This document shows, in pieces, positions 11,183 to 24,109 of a stretch of 64,000 nucleotides of DNA; position 1 is the stretch's first letter, and each line of letters starts with the position of its first letter. Made by a program: the position numbers and the translations under genes. A model generated the notes under the pieces. That model saw only the letters and a list, made by a program, of their open reading frames with translations, was not told the origin of the DNA and ran no database searches. The DNA is from Turritopsis dohrnii (taxonomy: Eukaryota; Cnidaria; Hydrozoa; Anthoathecata; Oceaniidae): assembly GCA_027922465.2 (NCBI GenBank), contig BQMF02000051.1, forward strand, positions 1,178,001-1,242,000, read 5' to 3'.

Positions 11183-14100
11183 TACCATGTCCAGTGACAC
11201 GGTTGTAGGAATGTATTCAAAATTCAGAAAATCAGAAAAACTTAGGTCAAATTTGGTGGATGGGTCAATCAGAAAATCATTAATCTTTGACGAACCATAT
11301 TTCTATGCATCCGCTAGTCACGGATGAATAACTTCACACACTTTATTTCAAAGCTCAATTAAGACAGCTTTGTGATTATTCAGTTTTCCAAGCTGGAATG
11401 AAATCATGCCAGTGGGAACAATTATCAAAAAGTCACTGCGATGAAGAGCATTTTTATTAAAGTAGTACGTATATTTGTATCTGTAGTTTATTTTTTAACA
11501 GATATGCCTGTTAGGATCGACTGAAGGTCTATTTCTAAGTAGTTACAAATAGTCAAAATGAAACTTCAAGATAAATTATTCGATAGACTTGGAAACACAA
11601 AGGAAATGCAACTTCAAAACAACAATAAAATCAGAAACTAATTTTCAGAATTGGAAGTTGTTAACCAAATGTTTGGAGGTTTGAGCATTTAAGTGTAACT
11701 TTTCAAAGCAGCATATGAAAAATCTGACATTTCTATTGGCTAGAAATGTTGATTATATTGCCATGAAAGATTTGTTACATGCTTAAACGATAACAGAACA
11801 ATAATATATTAAGATCAATCAGAAAGAATCAAAGTAGGCTGTTATTTGGACAGATCACATTATACACCCTTTAAATCGAATGGACGATTATTTCTCAGGA
11901 AGATATTTTAATGTCCCAAAAAGCGTTCAGAAAAAAACTGTTAAATATACATAAAATGAATAATTATATTCAAGTTAGAATATAAGAAGTAAAAACTAAA
12001 TCTGTGGAATAACCAAAAATTCTATATAGGTTCAAATTCTAACAACTTAATAAAGAATACAGCAAGAATAATACAGACCTGGAAAGTTTTCTATTCTCAT
12101 TAAAAAAATACAAAACAAAAAAACGTAATAAGAAATTCTAGTGAGGAAAGTTTCAGATTGAATAACTTTCCAAATAGCCTGATTGCCCTTTGTTATATCA
12201 TGGACCACGGAGCAGAATTTTGCTTGGGGAGCTGAATAATTAGGGCCAAGAAAATTTTGAGAATTTTATTGGATTGGAATGGCTAAACTGTAAAAAAGCC
12301 TAAACTGACAAAATTATTGGGGTGTTAGAGCCCCTAGCTACGGTTCCTGTGTATGCGTTGACTAATCATAACATATATATATCAAACACTTTTGATATTC
12401 TCAAGTCATCATTTTGCATATATAATTCCTTTCAAAAATGACCTTTCTTCAAAAAGGGTAAGTCAATAAAATATCATTTAAGTGAGCGGTGAACAAATTA
12501 TATTATTAAGGATATGGCTTAAAATCAACAAGTTTTTTATTAAAAACCAAAAATAATCCAACTAGGCTGCAACAACAAATGTGAGGCTATCTAAATATAT
12601 ATATACAAACATTAGAAATTGATATATATTTTTTTTCAAACGTTTTGAGAAGAATAATATCCACAATGCTGGGCATTTCTATTTATGGTCATAAACTAAT
12701 TTATAATGTCAGGGTTTAGTTATACATCACATAACGTCATTTTCCCAATCAAGTAAATCACATTCAATTTCCCAATTATGTCTAGATTTTTGACTTTCCC
12801 TCTGTAACCCTACATCAGGTCTTACACAATGTCGCCCCTAAGATCCCAATCTGAAAGGTGATATGCTCACCAACTTCCCGATACAGTAAAAAACATCATG
12901 TTCCCAAAATTTTTGGCTAAGGCCCTGAATGTCTAGGAAACACTTATTCACTAGTTCATTTTAAATAATTCATTAGGTTGCAATCACAAATATCTTCTGT
13001 TTGGGTCAAAAACAGCCTAAATTAATCGGTCGGTTGGCGTTAAAAAAAATCGGAATTTTAACACAGGCCGAAATATACTAGCCTTCGTTAACTATCACTC
13101 TTCGTTCTTCGTTTGCATGCTTTGTTGTTGTAAGTAATGACCATTAGATTGAAATTGTACAGAAAACTAGTCTAAATCTGCAAATTATAATGGCGGATGA
13201 AAGAGAGAAGCTGAAATTCGGTCAGCATTTTTTAGATTATTGGGACATGTTATGTTATCAATATTTTTCAACAATTTTACCGACTTTCCGAGTCAGAGAT
13301 TTTCTTCCCAAACACAGTTGGTCGGAGGACCCAAACAGAAGATATTTGCGATTGCTGCCTTATATATCTCTCAAAAAATTTAAACGTATATATATACTTT
13401 TTCTTTACAAAATGAAAGATCTTTTCGTAACCATTATGATTAAGTCATTGTGATGTTGCTTTTGATTTCCTAATATATATATATATATATAACAAGTAAA
13501 AGACTTGCAATTCTTGAAACCCTGTATATAAATATAAATTTATTCTGAAAAAGCAACGTTGACCATGAAAGCATGAAACCATGAAAGATTTCCCATTATT
13601 TCCCTCCTGTCTACGGATGTTTTGAAAGTAATTTTCTAGATATGAATGTCTAGTGTAGGCAGTATGAATTACTTTAAGGAATAAAAAAAATTCTCCACCT
13701 CCCCTTTCATGAATAGAATTGACTGTAACAAGTTAATTAAGGATAGGATAAAGCCACACATAATAGCAATCACATTTTTAAAAGTGTTGGCTGCAGGAAC
13801 TCAAAAATTTACTCATCATTTACTCATTTACATTATAAATTTAACTTTTTCATGAGATAAGAGCAAATATTAGGAATTTGCTCCAGTATTTTTTCAACCC
13901 ACATACAAATTTGGATGAAAATAATACGGTGATCCAACACTTTAATTTTAAATTTCAAATTCAAATAAAAGTTTGAGTTGGGTATTTGTTTTTATTTGTA
14001 TTTATATTTACATATTTGTTAGAAAAAAAAACCAGAAAAATTGTTCCACCTCCCCCATATTATGGTTACACACACTTTGCAGAAGTAGAAACAAGAGAAT

Positions 14101-15000
14101 AGCTAATGTTTTATGACATATACAGCTTCTTATGCTCGATCGAAGAAGGAAGCGAAATAATAACCCAGACAAGCTAACAAAAGAATTGAGTCCTTACAAG
14201 ATTCATCTTGGCTGACTCTGTAAGCCATTCTTTCATAATATCATCAAGCATTGACTTGTTCTTCTCAAATATGCCTATTATATACATTTAAATTTGAAAA
14301 TCTTCATATTTTCACATTTGCAAAATTAACAAATTTTTGTAGCTGCAATACGGCCATTATGGATTACTTTAATTCATTATGTATTTTGGATCGAGCAGAA
14401 CGATATAAATACATCATTACGGGGTTTTCCCAGCAAAAAGCATGTGGTTGAAACACTCTGGATCAAAGATTTACAATCCTACCCTTAACACACCTCATAC
14501 AGTTTTTGGGACAGGATTTTAACACTAGACTTTACGGTGAAAACCTTGTGAAATGTGTCTAGGTTAGTGAGGGTAAGGTTCGGGTTTAGCCTTATTTCTT
14601 CAAAGAGATTTGAAGATTTGAGATTTTTTTGGACGGTTTTATTAAGATCTTTTCAGTGGTTTTCTTGTGATATGAGAGCGAATTATTTCTTTATTTTGTT
14701 TGAGCGCTTTTTATTAATTAACAGCTAGCCGCTTGTTCATTTTCATATTGTTCTATTTCTGATGACATCATCATAGTGCAATCTTCATCTCTCTCTCCTC
14801 TCTATTTTTTTTGAATACTTAACTATAATTAAAAACTATTAGTGAGTTTTAGCCAATCTAGAAAACCGAAATTTCGTAATTTTCTTGACCGTCGGCCCAA
14901 CCATGATGGGACCTCCTTAGTAGACACTAAATCATCAGCCCCACCACTTTTAAATTTGCTCCACCGCCCCTGGTCCTGCACACTTTGATGATATCTTATC
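11183..15000. other. Gene-poor stretch
   Basis: No supported gene. The only ORF worth a mention is 13190-13453 (+), which starts with a clean ATG (MADEREKLKFGQHFLDYWD) and could be a first exon; I see no domain and no confirming downstream exon. TA-rich microsatellites are at 12595-12605 and 13470-13490. A segment near 14690-14800 belongs to the repeat family also seen at 24500-24690. Confidence 0.4.
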
Positions 15001-15014
15001 AATTCTAAAGATCT

Positions 15015-15294
15015 TTCAGCTAGTCAGAGAGCTGTGATGCAAAACGTCATGCATATTGTGAGAGTCATCCTTGTGACTGGAGTTACGGTTGCAACTCCCG
15101 AAAGAGCATTTTCAATGGCCAGGAGAATGAAGACTTGGACGCGCTCAACAATGACACAGCCACGATTTAATGCACTAGCAATTTTGAATACACACAAAAG
15201 TCTTGTGGATTAACTCTCGCTCGTTAATGTTGCAAACGATTTTGTTGACAGACGACCCGGTCGCAAGAACGAATTTGGTGTAATCACAGAAGAG
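15015..15294 (+). pseudogene. hAT transposase C-terminal dimerisation domain remnant
   Basis: Reading from about 15015 in one frame gives a stretch with TPERAFSMARRMKTWTRSTM and later FNALAILNTHKSLVD. This matches the hAT-family C-terminal dimerisation motif (SERxFSxxRRxKTxLRSxM followed by a short helical segment). A TAA at 15211-15213 interrupts it, and the frame continues with LSLVNVANDFVDRR, as intact relatives do after this point. No zinc finger or catalytic part is seen upstream, so this is a 5'-truncated, disabled copy. Confidence 0.75.
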
Positions 15295-16130
15295 GATATT
15301 TTGCCCCCCTCACTTTCAAAAACGCTGCGCGGGCCCTGTCAAAGGGAGTGTAAAATATTCGCCACAACAGCACTTATGAGTCAACAATACAACTTATATA
15401 ACCGTATCATGAAACTATCAAAAAACAACAGGCACATATCACAAATCAAATCAAATCGGATAACAGAAAGGAAAACCAGGCAGTTTTAGATGAAATCAAG
15501 AACAATCTTGATGATCCTGTCATGATCGTTACGATCATAACAGAAGTTACGATCGATTGAAGCAGGAACAGAAGTGGGAGCTCCCAACTGGCTCACAGCT
15601 TTGCCTAACAGTAAAGAAAATGGCAAAGAAAAGTGCTTATATAAAAGGAGAGATCAAATGATCGTCCAGAGCTCATTTTCGCCATTGTTTTCTTGTCTAA
15701 AGAATGTCTTACATGTCTCCAGAGGGTACCGGAGAAACTCGCTGAAAAACGTAACATCAACTTCAGCATTGCCGCCACGAATTGGATTCGAACCCGATTA
15801 AATTTCCACCTGTTATGATCATCTTTTCTATGCCTCCGAGAGGGTTCCAGATCGTCATATAAAATCAGCGCAAATGATAATTTGAATATTATCACGATTG
15901 AACGTCGTCTGAACGCAGTCGACTAGATAGTTTCATAAGAATTCAACATGTCTAAACACGTTAATAGTGATACAAACTACTGAAATACTAACAGTGAAGA
16001 AGAACCTTTAAATTTTAATTTAAACAACCAAAAAAACTTTGAGAAAAAAGTCTGTTCTATGTTATGTATGACCATGAACGTTTATACGTCCACTAGTATC
16101 TATTTTGTTTATTTATTTCTTTACGAATGT
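15295..16130. other. No gene seen
   Basis: Short ORFs on both strands overlap each other and show no domain. The text after the hAT remnant (through about 15300) may still be transposon-derived. Confidence 0.4.
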
Positions 16131-16290
16131 TTACCCAGGATAGCCTCTTCAGTTCCTTAAGGTACTGTTATCAATGAGGGTCCTGCGAAGGAGGTCCTCT
16201 AGAGCATTTAAAGCCCCCATTTGGACTACAGAAGCTGTAATGGCAGAAACCGCTCAACTAGACAACCACCCTAGACATCATTCTACAACA
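16131..16290 (+). repeat. Dispersed repeat, copy A (second copy near 27628)
   Basis: The segment runs from TGTTTACCCAGGATAG through CAGTTCCTTAAGGTACTGTT to GCTCAACTAGACAACCACC. About 80 percent similar text is at 27628-27770 in an intron of the MACPF gene. Family unknown. Confidence 0.6.
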
Positions 16291-16943
16291 AGGCTGCCAG
16301 TCGGTTAAAACAAGGTATAGCAAGGCTCGGTTGTTGTATGTTGTGTTATTTTTGGCATCTTTCACATTTTCGGCAAATCCATATATTTCTCTTTTCTGTT
16401 ATACATCACCTGAGCAGGAACATTTTCACACAGCCTGTGATCCCATTCGGAGCAGCTTTCACACTTAATCATATGCCTAAGTAAGTGGATACATATAGCG
16501 GTATCGTTAATGTCCTAGCTCGCGTTCATAAATGTAGTGGTGATGTGATCGAGGACAATGGCGGTTGCTGATTGGACGAATATTTTGGGACATGTCCGCT
16601 ATGCGAAAACCAATTTTGCTGTTGTGATCCATCTGATGCAGTGGTGTGCATTGCAGTGACTGCGGTTTTGGTTCCCCTAGCATAAGTCTAAAAACATGTA
16701 TTCATCTTTGTGGTCGTTCACTGTTTTCTCGCGTTACCAGCTTTTCACTTAGCTATCGCAAAATCATCAATATTTCTTATGTCCGCACCAAGGAAAGAAC
16801 CTATAGTTAAATAATATCTTGTTTATTTGAGTTTTATTTGTCATTTGGTCCAATTTGGCAGTCAAAGTAACAAATTGTATTCTTTTGGTTGCTGAAAAGT
16901 GCACTGATCGGAACAGTTTTCAATGGAAATTTGTATAAACAAT

Positions 16944-17240
16944 GTGCAGCGATGGTGTAGTGGTTAGTGCCTTTGAGAGTGACCGCTGCGACCCGTGTTC
17001 GAGTCCAGTCATGTCGTATCTCAGTACACCACTCCGATGTGCTTTAAAAGCAGCGTGTCAGCCCATTAGGAGCCATCGATTGACTGCACACTGGCCTTCG
17101 TGCAAGTTAGAACAACGCTATACGTATCTCTGGCGGTAAGTCAACTAATTGTTGCAGGTCGGCGGGCGAAAGAACCAACCATTACGGGTGGAAACCCAAG
17201 GACTGAAAACTCCCGTTACTTACTTATTTACTTACTTACA
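16944..17240 (+). repeat. tRNA-derived SINE, copy 1
   Basis: The 5' end is tRNA-like, with an A-box-like GTGTAGTGGTTAG and a B-box-like GTGTTCGAGTCC, as for an internal RNA polymerase III promoter. A non-tRNA body follows, and the 3' end is a TTAC-type short repeat tail (TTACTTACTTATTTACTTAC). A second copy with the same order of parts is at 57735-58026. It encodes no protein and would depend on a LINE or similar element for movement. Confidence 0.85.
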
Positions 17241-17611
17241 ATGTTTAGCCATCTATAATAGCAAGGTTTCTTCTCTCAATGGCTCTGGGATTGCTACATC
17301 ATAGTTAACAAAGACTTGAGATATTGAACTACATAACAACCTAAGATGATGGTTTCTAATGATGATGGATGCTGTTTTGATACTCCAGGATTAGACCTTA
17401 GAAATATATTTTACATTGATAGGTATTTTATTATTAACGCCAATTTTTTCCCTGCCAGACGTACAAAATATTTTCCCATTAGTAACAATCGCGTCATTAG
17501 CTTGTAATAAAAATTCAAAACCGGTACATGTCCAAGAACCTTCTAGATTTCAACACCACGTGTTTGACTATTTTCGAAAGTGGGTTTCGCGCGTAAAAAA
17601 AACTTATTTTA

Positions 17612-17874
17612 ACCAGGAATGGTTTCCATCGATTACGGCGATTACGACGATTAAAATTCAGTGTATAACGTCATAATCGTCACAATCGTCTAATGCAAAC
17701 ACTTTTTTAATCGTCAAAATCGTCGTAAACGTCGTAAAAGTATCAGAAATTACTGATTGATTACTAATTACTAATGAAAAACTTGAGAGTGTTCACAACT
17801 GGCGATTGCGATGTTTATTTTTTTTTTAATCGTCGCACTGGTCGTAATCACCAGGTCTGAACCAGGCTTTAAAA
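17612..17874. mobile_element. MITE of the CGATTACGACGATT family, copy 1
   Basis: The two ends carry mirrored CGATTACGACGATT / AATCGTCGTAATCG type sequence and the right end reads CCAGGTCTGAACCAGGCTTT. The inside contains CTTGAGAGTGTTCACAACTGGCG, shared with copies at 20460-20665, 20786-20930 and 53366-53776. No ORF. Superfamily undecided; the copies differ in length and internal arrangement. Confidence 0.6.
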
Positions 17875-18418
17875 ATATACACGCATAAACTAATTTCTCT
17901 GTGGCTTAATTTAGCTCCTCGATCTGGAGAATGTTTTCGTTCGCTAACCTTAAAGATCTGTCAAGTTTGAAAAATAATTTCTGTGGGTTGGTTACAAAAC
18001 TAGTGACTATCATCCTATCATCCAGGAAAAAAAACATTGACTAAATTACACATTTTTGGAAAGCATGAAAAAATATCTAGGTATGGTATAAAAATCTTAA
18101 CAAACCAACAAATATACTTATTTGAAATACTTTTTTCCCGGACACACTGTACTTGACGAAGAATTTCCCAGGGTTTCTCTTTGCTAGCAACGCAACTACC
18201 ATTGATGTTCAGGTTGAAAACGAGGCGTTAGTTGCTGTGACATAATTTATGAAACGATCTGTATTTTTAAAATGTTCTTAAGGCAAATAATCATAATACA
18301 TTGTACTGTGGCAGTTGTAGCATGGATTAGAGAAATAACTGATTTATCCCCAATATCCGAAAGCTTAATGGTAAGCACCTTTTAAGCAATAAAACCGTTG
18401 TACAATAGTCGACAATGG

Positions 18419-18562
18419 TAACATTGGTTTGAAAACTGCTGTTACACCGACAATTGTAGTAACTCCGACAAATGTAGTAAGTTTTCTACGACAAATATAT
18501 TAATCTCGACAAATGTAGTAAAAATCAACGACAAATGTGGTAATTCCGACAAATTTAGTAAA
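18419..18562 (+). repeat. Degenerate tandem repeat of CGACAAATGTAGTAA
   Basis: About six imperfect units built on CGACAAATGTAGTAA occur in a row with variable spacers (for example CGACAAATGTGGTAA and CGACAAATTTAGTAA). It directly precedes the 32-bp minisatellite. No function is evident. Confidence 0.7.
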
Positions 18563-18626
18563 CCTACGACGTAACTGATGAACGTAAGCTTATTGTTTTT
18601 TATTGTCTGTGCAGCCCATTTATATC

Positions 18627-18800
18627 ATTGGACCCTGTTTTATCAGTCCATTTGCCTCATTGGACCCTGTTTTATCAGTCCATCTGCCTCATTGGACCCT
18701 GTTTTATCAGTCCATCTGCATCATTGGACCCTGTTTTATCAGTCCATCTGCATCATTGGACCCTGCTTGATTAGTCCATCTGCCTCAGTGGACCCTGTAT
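18627..18800 (+). repeat. 32-bp minisatellite
   Basis: A 32-bp unit, ATTGGACCCTGTTTTATCAG plus TCCATCTGCMTC, is repeated five to six times with few changes. Unit starts are at 18627, 18659, 18691, 18723 and 18755. The ORF that runs through it is a by-product of the repeat and not a gene. Confidence 0.9.
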
Positions 18801-19325
18801 CTATCTACTGTAATCCAAAAGTTTTCCACTCACTCAACAATTAAGCACGAATATAATAACAGGAAAACTATTACAAAAGAAGCAATGATCCAAGGGAATA
18901 ATATGAGTCCAAATTACAAGAAAAATGTTAGTCTATTCCCATCAAAACTCGGAAACAAGCAGCTGATGTATGTGCTTCACCTCTAACTGACTGCTTTAAA
19001 ATTACTACTGAATCTAAACTGGCATTTCATACAAACTTGTACATAAAAAAGTAAGTACAACAATTAAAAGTAATTATGGGTCTATTAGTCTGTTGCCAAT
19101 AGTATCTGATGGAGTGTCTGTTTTCAAACAGATGTTTACAATAATTGATCACAATTGTCTTTTCTCAAAATATATGTGGTTGTAGGAAAATACACAGTTC
19201 TCACTATATGGCCGCATAAATAATGTAATGGCAGGTGGCAAGTGGCAATTGCTTATATAATTCCAGGAAAATAAATGTTCTAAGGGACTTATTCAAGACA
19301 TTTGACTGGCTGCCCCATGGACTTA

Positions 19326-19870
19326 TTATTTTATTATTATTATATATTTTTTTTTTAATGGGTTGCTCCCTGCAAGGCCGAAGCCACTACTAGGTAGAGA
19401 GCTACAAGATGAGAAAAGGAAGAAGAGTAATAAAGACAGATGAGAAAGATGAGAAATGGAAGAAGAGTTATAAAGACAGAGCATGGTGGCGGTTAACCTT
19501 GGATTTAAAAGATTGCAGATCATACTCAGCAGGAAATTGCTAAAACAGCTGCTTATATAGACTCTTTGTTTACTTCATGGCAACTTTAGTAATAAAATAT
19601 ATTCATTGACAACTCACTTAACAAGTTAAACCCATCGAAAGAGCTTACATGCTTCATGAAACTGCTTGTTTGATAGTTTTGAAAAAATGTTTGCTTGAAA
19701 CTAAATCAGTGACTACCCCCACCAGATGTTTAAGATTTTTACCATTTCGCAGAGTGGATAGTGAACACTGTTTTTAATGTTATTATTAACTTTTTTTACA
19801 TTTTTTAGCGAATTATATTCCATTGTATCAATAGACCTTTCCCGAATTTCTGCTTAAACGTCGTGCTTAA
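19326..19870. other. No gene seen
   Basis: AT-rich sequence with a poorly conserved duplicated stretch (GAGAAA(T/A)GGAAGAAGAGT at about 19410-19465). No supported coding region. Confidence 0.4.
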
Positions 19871-20250
19871 GGCCGATTTACGCACATCGAATTTTTTCGC
19901 GCGAAGCTAGTTTTTCGCTCGTAGACCATTGTTTTGGAAATTTCGATTGCGCAATAAAACTTCGCTTCATCGAAGTTTTAGCCGTCTACAAGTTCAACTT
20001 TTTCGCTTGTCAAAAATTCGCCTGTGATAGACAACCAATCAAAGTATACACAAAATGCTGATTTAGTAATAATTAGTTTAGTAATAATTCAGTAACTTTA
20101 TAAGTAACAGCTTCTTAAATTTATTCAGCTTGTTTGTAATTAAGTAATTCGAGCACCAAAGTTTTGTTTGTGTAAATCGAGATGAGGCGATTTTTTTCGC
20201 CGCTAAAAGTTTGTTTCGCGCGAAACTTTCGCGCTGTGTGTAAATCCGCC
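19871..20250. mobile_element. 380-bp MITE with GGC ends
   Basis: Left end GGCCGATTTACGCACATCGA, right end in reverse complement GGCGGATTTACACACAGCGC. Both termini continue into TTCGCGCGAA-type sequence. Outside the ends lie TTAA (left) and TTGA (right). No ORF. Size and TTAA-GGCCG boundary resemble the element at 41374-41743, although the interiors differ. Confidence 0.75.
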
Positions 20251-20459
20251 TTGAGCCAACAAATATCGCCTAGTTTTAAAGATTTTAATTATCCCACGGT
20301 GGAATGAAATATTAAGTACATATTACTAAGTAAAAAGAAATGTAATTTACTGAAACAATAGAATGTATAGAATCGAGGCGAAACTTGATAGCAAGGCATT
20401 TGTGATGGTGGCAATGGTGTTTAAACAAAAATTCTGGAAGGTATATTGGACCTAACTAA

Positions 20460-20665
20460 TTGGAAACTATTTTCTTGTTTTCCTTAAAAAAAATTAGTCT
20501 TCGCAATCGCCAATCGCTAAGTGTGAACACTATCAAGTATGTCATTTGTGATTAGTAATCATTTAGTATTTTTGATATTTCATCGTCATAATCGCTGGCG
20601 ATTAGACGATTACGACGATTATGGCGATTACAATGAGTTTTAATCGTCGTGAGCACCAGGCTTAA
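20460..20665. mobile_element. MITE of the CGATTACGACGATT family, copy 2
   Basis: Contains AATCGCCAATCGCTAAGTGT, GTGAACACT, and CGATTAGACGATTACGACGA, then ends in AATCGTCGTGAGCACCAGGC. It is the reverse arrangement of the copy at 17612-17874. The left boundary is uncertain. Confidence 0.5.
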
Positions 20666-20785
20666 TAATAATAATAATGCTACCACAATGGAGTGAGAAA
20701 AATCATTAAAAATACCTCATGGGAAAACGAACAGAAAAAATAAGCTATTTTGAGTGGTTCTGAAGGTAATCTCAATGTCAGTAAT

Positions 20786-20930
20786 TAGGCCTGGTTTCAA
20801 CGATTAAAATTAAGTGTCAAGTGTTTTGCAATACTTGAGAGTGTTCAAACTTGGCGATTGACGAAAACGACGATTCATTTTTATTTTAATCGTCGTAACC
20901 GTCGTAATCGTCAGGTCTGAAAGGCTTTAC
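20786..20930. mobile_element. MITE of the CGATTACGACGATT family, short copy 3
   Basis: Left end GGCCTGGTTTCAACGATTAA, centre TACTTGAGAGTGTTC and AACTTGGCGATTG, right end AATCGTCAGGTCTGAAAGGC. The termini are mirrored. At about 145 bp it is the most compact copy in the window. Confidence 0.6.
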
Positions 20931-21878
20931 TGTATTGTGGCAGTTGTATTCGATGTCTCCTAAAGCCAGCTTTTAATCATTCGCAAAACAGCTTAAAATT
21001 CGTCCTATTTCCTATGACATGTGAATGATGATACGCCATGGCATGAGTCTAATTGTCACTTATAACTTTAGAAATTCAACTTTCCAAGTAAGTCATTATC
21101 TTCCAATGCTATGCTTTCGAAAACACTTTAATAATTTATTTTTCCATTTTCTATATATTCTATATCATGTCCAGCATCTTAAATTTTTGCGCCGACAAAA
21201 GGCAATAGGGATATCAGCTGGTTGTCAATCAAAATGTTTGCTCTAGATATAGCTTCAGCATTCTTAAAATCATCTTTTGTACATTCTTTTATATAAATGT
21301 TTTAAAGAACAATTCAATATTTAGATTAATTTAAGATTTCTGTACTTTGATTCTTACTCAGCAAAATGAATTGATATAAAAGCATTCTTAGCTGTTCAAA
21401 ATGCTTAAAAATTATGAACTATTATATGTGAAGCTGTGGAGATCATCTCAGAAAACTGCTGACACCTCAACCTTATGATAGTTCATTATCTTTAAGAACA
21501 GATGCAATTTAATAGAGTATAGAAAAATAAATCAGAAAGAAAAATTATTCTTTTATTCAGTTTTCTATGAACTATTTTATCAAAATCAAGATTTCTTTCA
21601 AATAACATCCTTGTATACTTCGTATTGTCATAAAAGCGACGACTCCGTTTTAATAAAAATAAAGCAGCCTTAAAAGGCCGCAAGTCAGCGGCAAATATGC
21701 AAAGTATACAAATGGAACTAAACAATTTAATCAATCATTTAGCAGACACAATGGCTAAAGTCAGGAGGTTCTGCTACAATTTTATGGAATAGTAATTACT
21801 TGTGTGAATCCAGTTAGTTCAAACATCTGTAAATCTGTACCTGAATCAGTTAAACAGTTTCATAGTAGCTACCAGAGC

Positions 21879-21909
<31 letters not shown>

Positions 21910-22857
21910 AAGTGCCTCAACATAAGAAACCCAATATTTTATAATATATGTATATATATTATAATATTGCCCAATTTGAAATCAGAACAAAAATTAAGGT
22001 TTAATTAAAAATTACCATAGTACATACCATAATTCATTATGTTATTGTCTCATTTATATTTAAAATTAGGATTGTAACTGGGTCGCTATCAATAGTAAAT
22101 GTTTTTTTTATGTTGACAGACTCTTTCAGAATTTTTGAGACAAATAATTTGAATGTATTTTTTGATCTTTAAGCAATAATAAACAATTACAAAATATCAA
22201 TACTGACTCCTCTGTAGCCACTTGCGTTAAGTCGTTCTCGTCACAAATAAACAGATTCTTTTCTGTCACATGAATTCTAGCTGTTATACATATAAAAGAT
22301 AAGAAATGCACCCACTTCTGATATTACTAAAAATCCCTTCAAAAAATCTGTATAAACAATTAAATAGTCAAAAGGTGTCGTGTATTTTGAGAAATTATGC
22401 ATTTCTTCTTGAAAAATACCTTTATTATTCAAATAAACTTTATGGCATTTTTCAAGGTGGGCTCTCACCAGCAGCAAAATTAATGTTGTGGTAATGGTTT
22501 TTGACGATTTATGTTTTATGCGAGTAATCGTATAAGTCAAATTTAATAGTTTGATGCTACAAAAGAGTTTTATGAGAGCTTTGACTGGAGCGAAAATAGG
22601 TTTACTTGAAATCAAGATAAGGAATTGCTATAAAGGTTGTGAGTAAGATGAATAAACCGTTTTCTATGAGAAAGTCTCAATGAGGTAGCCAATCATTTTT
22701 GTAATTCTGTTTGTTTGCTGTTATAAATGCTGTATATATATATAATGTACATACTTATAAATACTTATAAAATTTATTAAGTGGTAATACACTGTACAAA
22801 CTGAAAAAACGTCTATATTAGATTTAGTGGAAGCACTAAAGCTATTATTAAAACATC
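20931..22857. other. No gene seen
   Basis: AT-rich sequence. A fragment at 21440-21495 (AACTGCTGAC followed by ATGATAGTTCATTATCTTTA) belongs to the dispersed family also seen near 24500 and 50460. An A-run is at 21877-21899. ORFs here are short and without domains. Confidence 0.4.
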
Positions 22858-22860
22858 TTC

Positions 22861-22936
22861 ATTAATTAAAAGCTTTTCGGCTTATGCCAAATTTGTTTTG
22901 TACTGATGGCGTAAGCCGAAAAATTTTTAATTAATA
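22861..22936. repeat. Near-perfect hairpin repeat
   Basis: ATTAATTAAAAGCTTTTCGG on the left pairs with CCGAAAAATTTTTAATTAAT on the right, and the pairing continues through CTTATGCC/GGCGTAAG. The stem is about 28 bp and the loop about 20 bases. It may be a very small MITE. Confidence 0.7.
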
Positions 22937-22940
22937 AAAT

Positions 22941-24109
22941 TATGTATTTTATCGCTATCGAACATGGCAAATAGTTTGAATTATCTTCATTTCTTAAATC
23001 ATATTACTCATATTAAATGAAAGAGTCCCACTGCTGAGACATCACCTCACTACAATCCTCACTTCCACTTTAAAACAGTTCATTGATCTTTAAGTTACGA
23101 AATTGAAATAAATCTTTCTATATACAGGGTCATAAGGTAAGTTGATTATAAAGTAAGTTTAAAGCAAAAGGTTTTACTCACTTAAATAGATATAATATAC
23201 CCGTAATCAACAATTTCCTAAATCATAACATAAAGCTTTTTTATTATATAAATTTATCACTTAACTGTTTAAAAAAATTGGAAATACATAACTTCAGAAA
23301 ATTCTCTGGAAAGACTTAATTAAGTATGTTTAGCTACTTCAAAATATAAATGGAAAGAATAAAAGAATCTGGAATATATATATATATATAAACAAAAAAG
23401 TAAACAATCATATCAGGTTTCCTGGAAGAGAAACTGCTGTGCATTAACACCAGGGTAGAAATCCTTCATCTACCTATAATATTTCATCTTAGACAACCCA
23501 AAACAGTATCAAACTTGATTCCAATTCAAAATTATACCCTCCTTCTTCTTTAAACAACTCACGTTATAAATACACGTGAAACACCGAAACTTCCCTGCCA
23601 TTTTTATTATTTGTGCGCTACTCTTACACAGAGAAAAAACTACGTAGTTCCAAGTCTAGTCTTAAACAATGGAAAATCTTTTGTGTCTTACGACAGCTAT
23701 ATGCTATTTTATCTAGCCCGTGAGCATCGAAATTTTGGAAAAAAAAAAAAAAAAAAACGTCGATTTTAATAGTCAGCGTGCTAAAGCCGCTGACTAACAA
23801 GTTTAATATATTCATCACAGCACTGCAGTCACTTAGCCAATTCAACAATAGCTCATTAATGCGTCTTGACGCACAAAAAAAGTGACATTCCATATAAAAC
23901 GGATAATTGCTTTATTCATTATAACAAAAAAAAATTACCAACACACTGCATTCACATCTTTGTGAAGTTCAAAAGAAAAAAGGTAAGGCTATATCTTTTA
24001 AATTTTCCTCATTTTATGGATAAGAGCGAGCACAAGACAGAAGCTCATCCGAAGTAGATGGAAGATTGGAGTTGCTGTTAAGACAACCGTGTGAAAATAT
24101 TAAGAGGGA
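22941..24109. other. No gene seen
   Basis: AT-rich, with a TA microsatellite at about 23374-23392 and an A-run at 23738-23757. No supported gene on either strand. Confidence 0.4.

Noticed and set aside
13190..13453. Candidate first exon MADEREKLKF...
   Set aside because: Good ATG but no domain, no clear downstream exon and no evidence of splicing. Mentioned in the gap entry only.
18627..18800. CRISPR-like direct repeats
   Set aside because: Units abut without spacers and the genome is eukaryotic, so it is a minisatellite.
18578..18844. ORF with repeated peptide
   Set aside because: It follows the 32-bp minisatellite; the frame is open by chance of the unit sequence.
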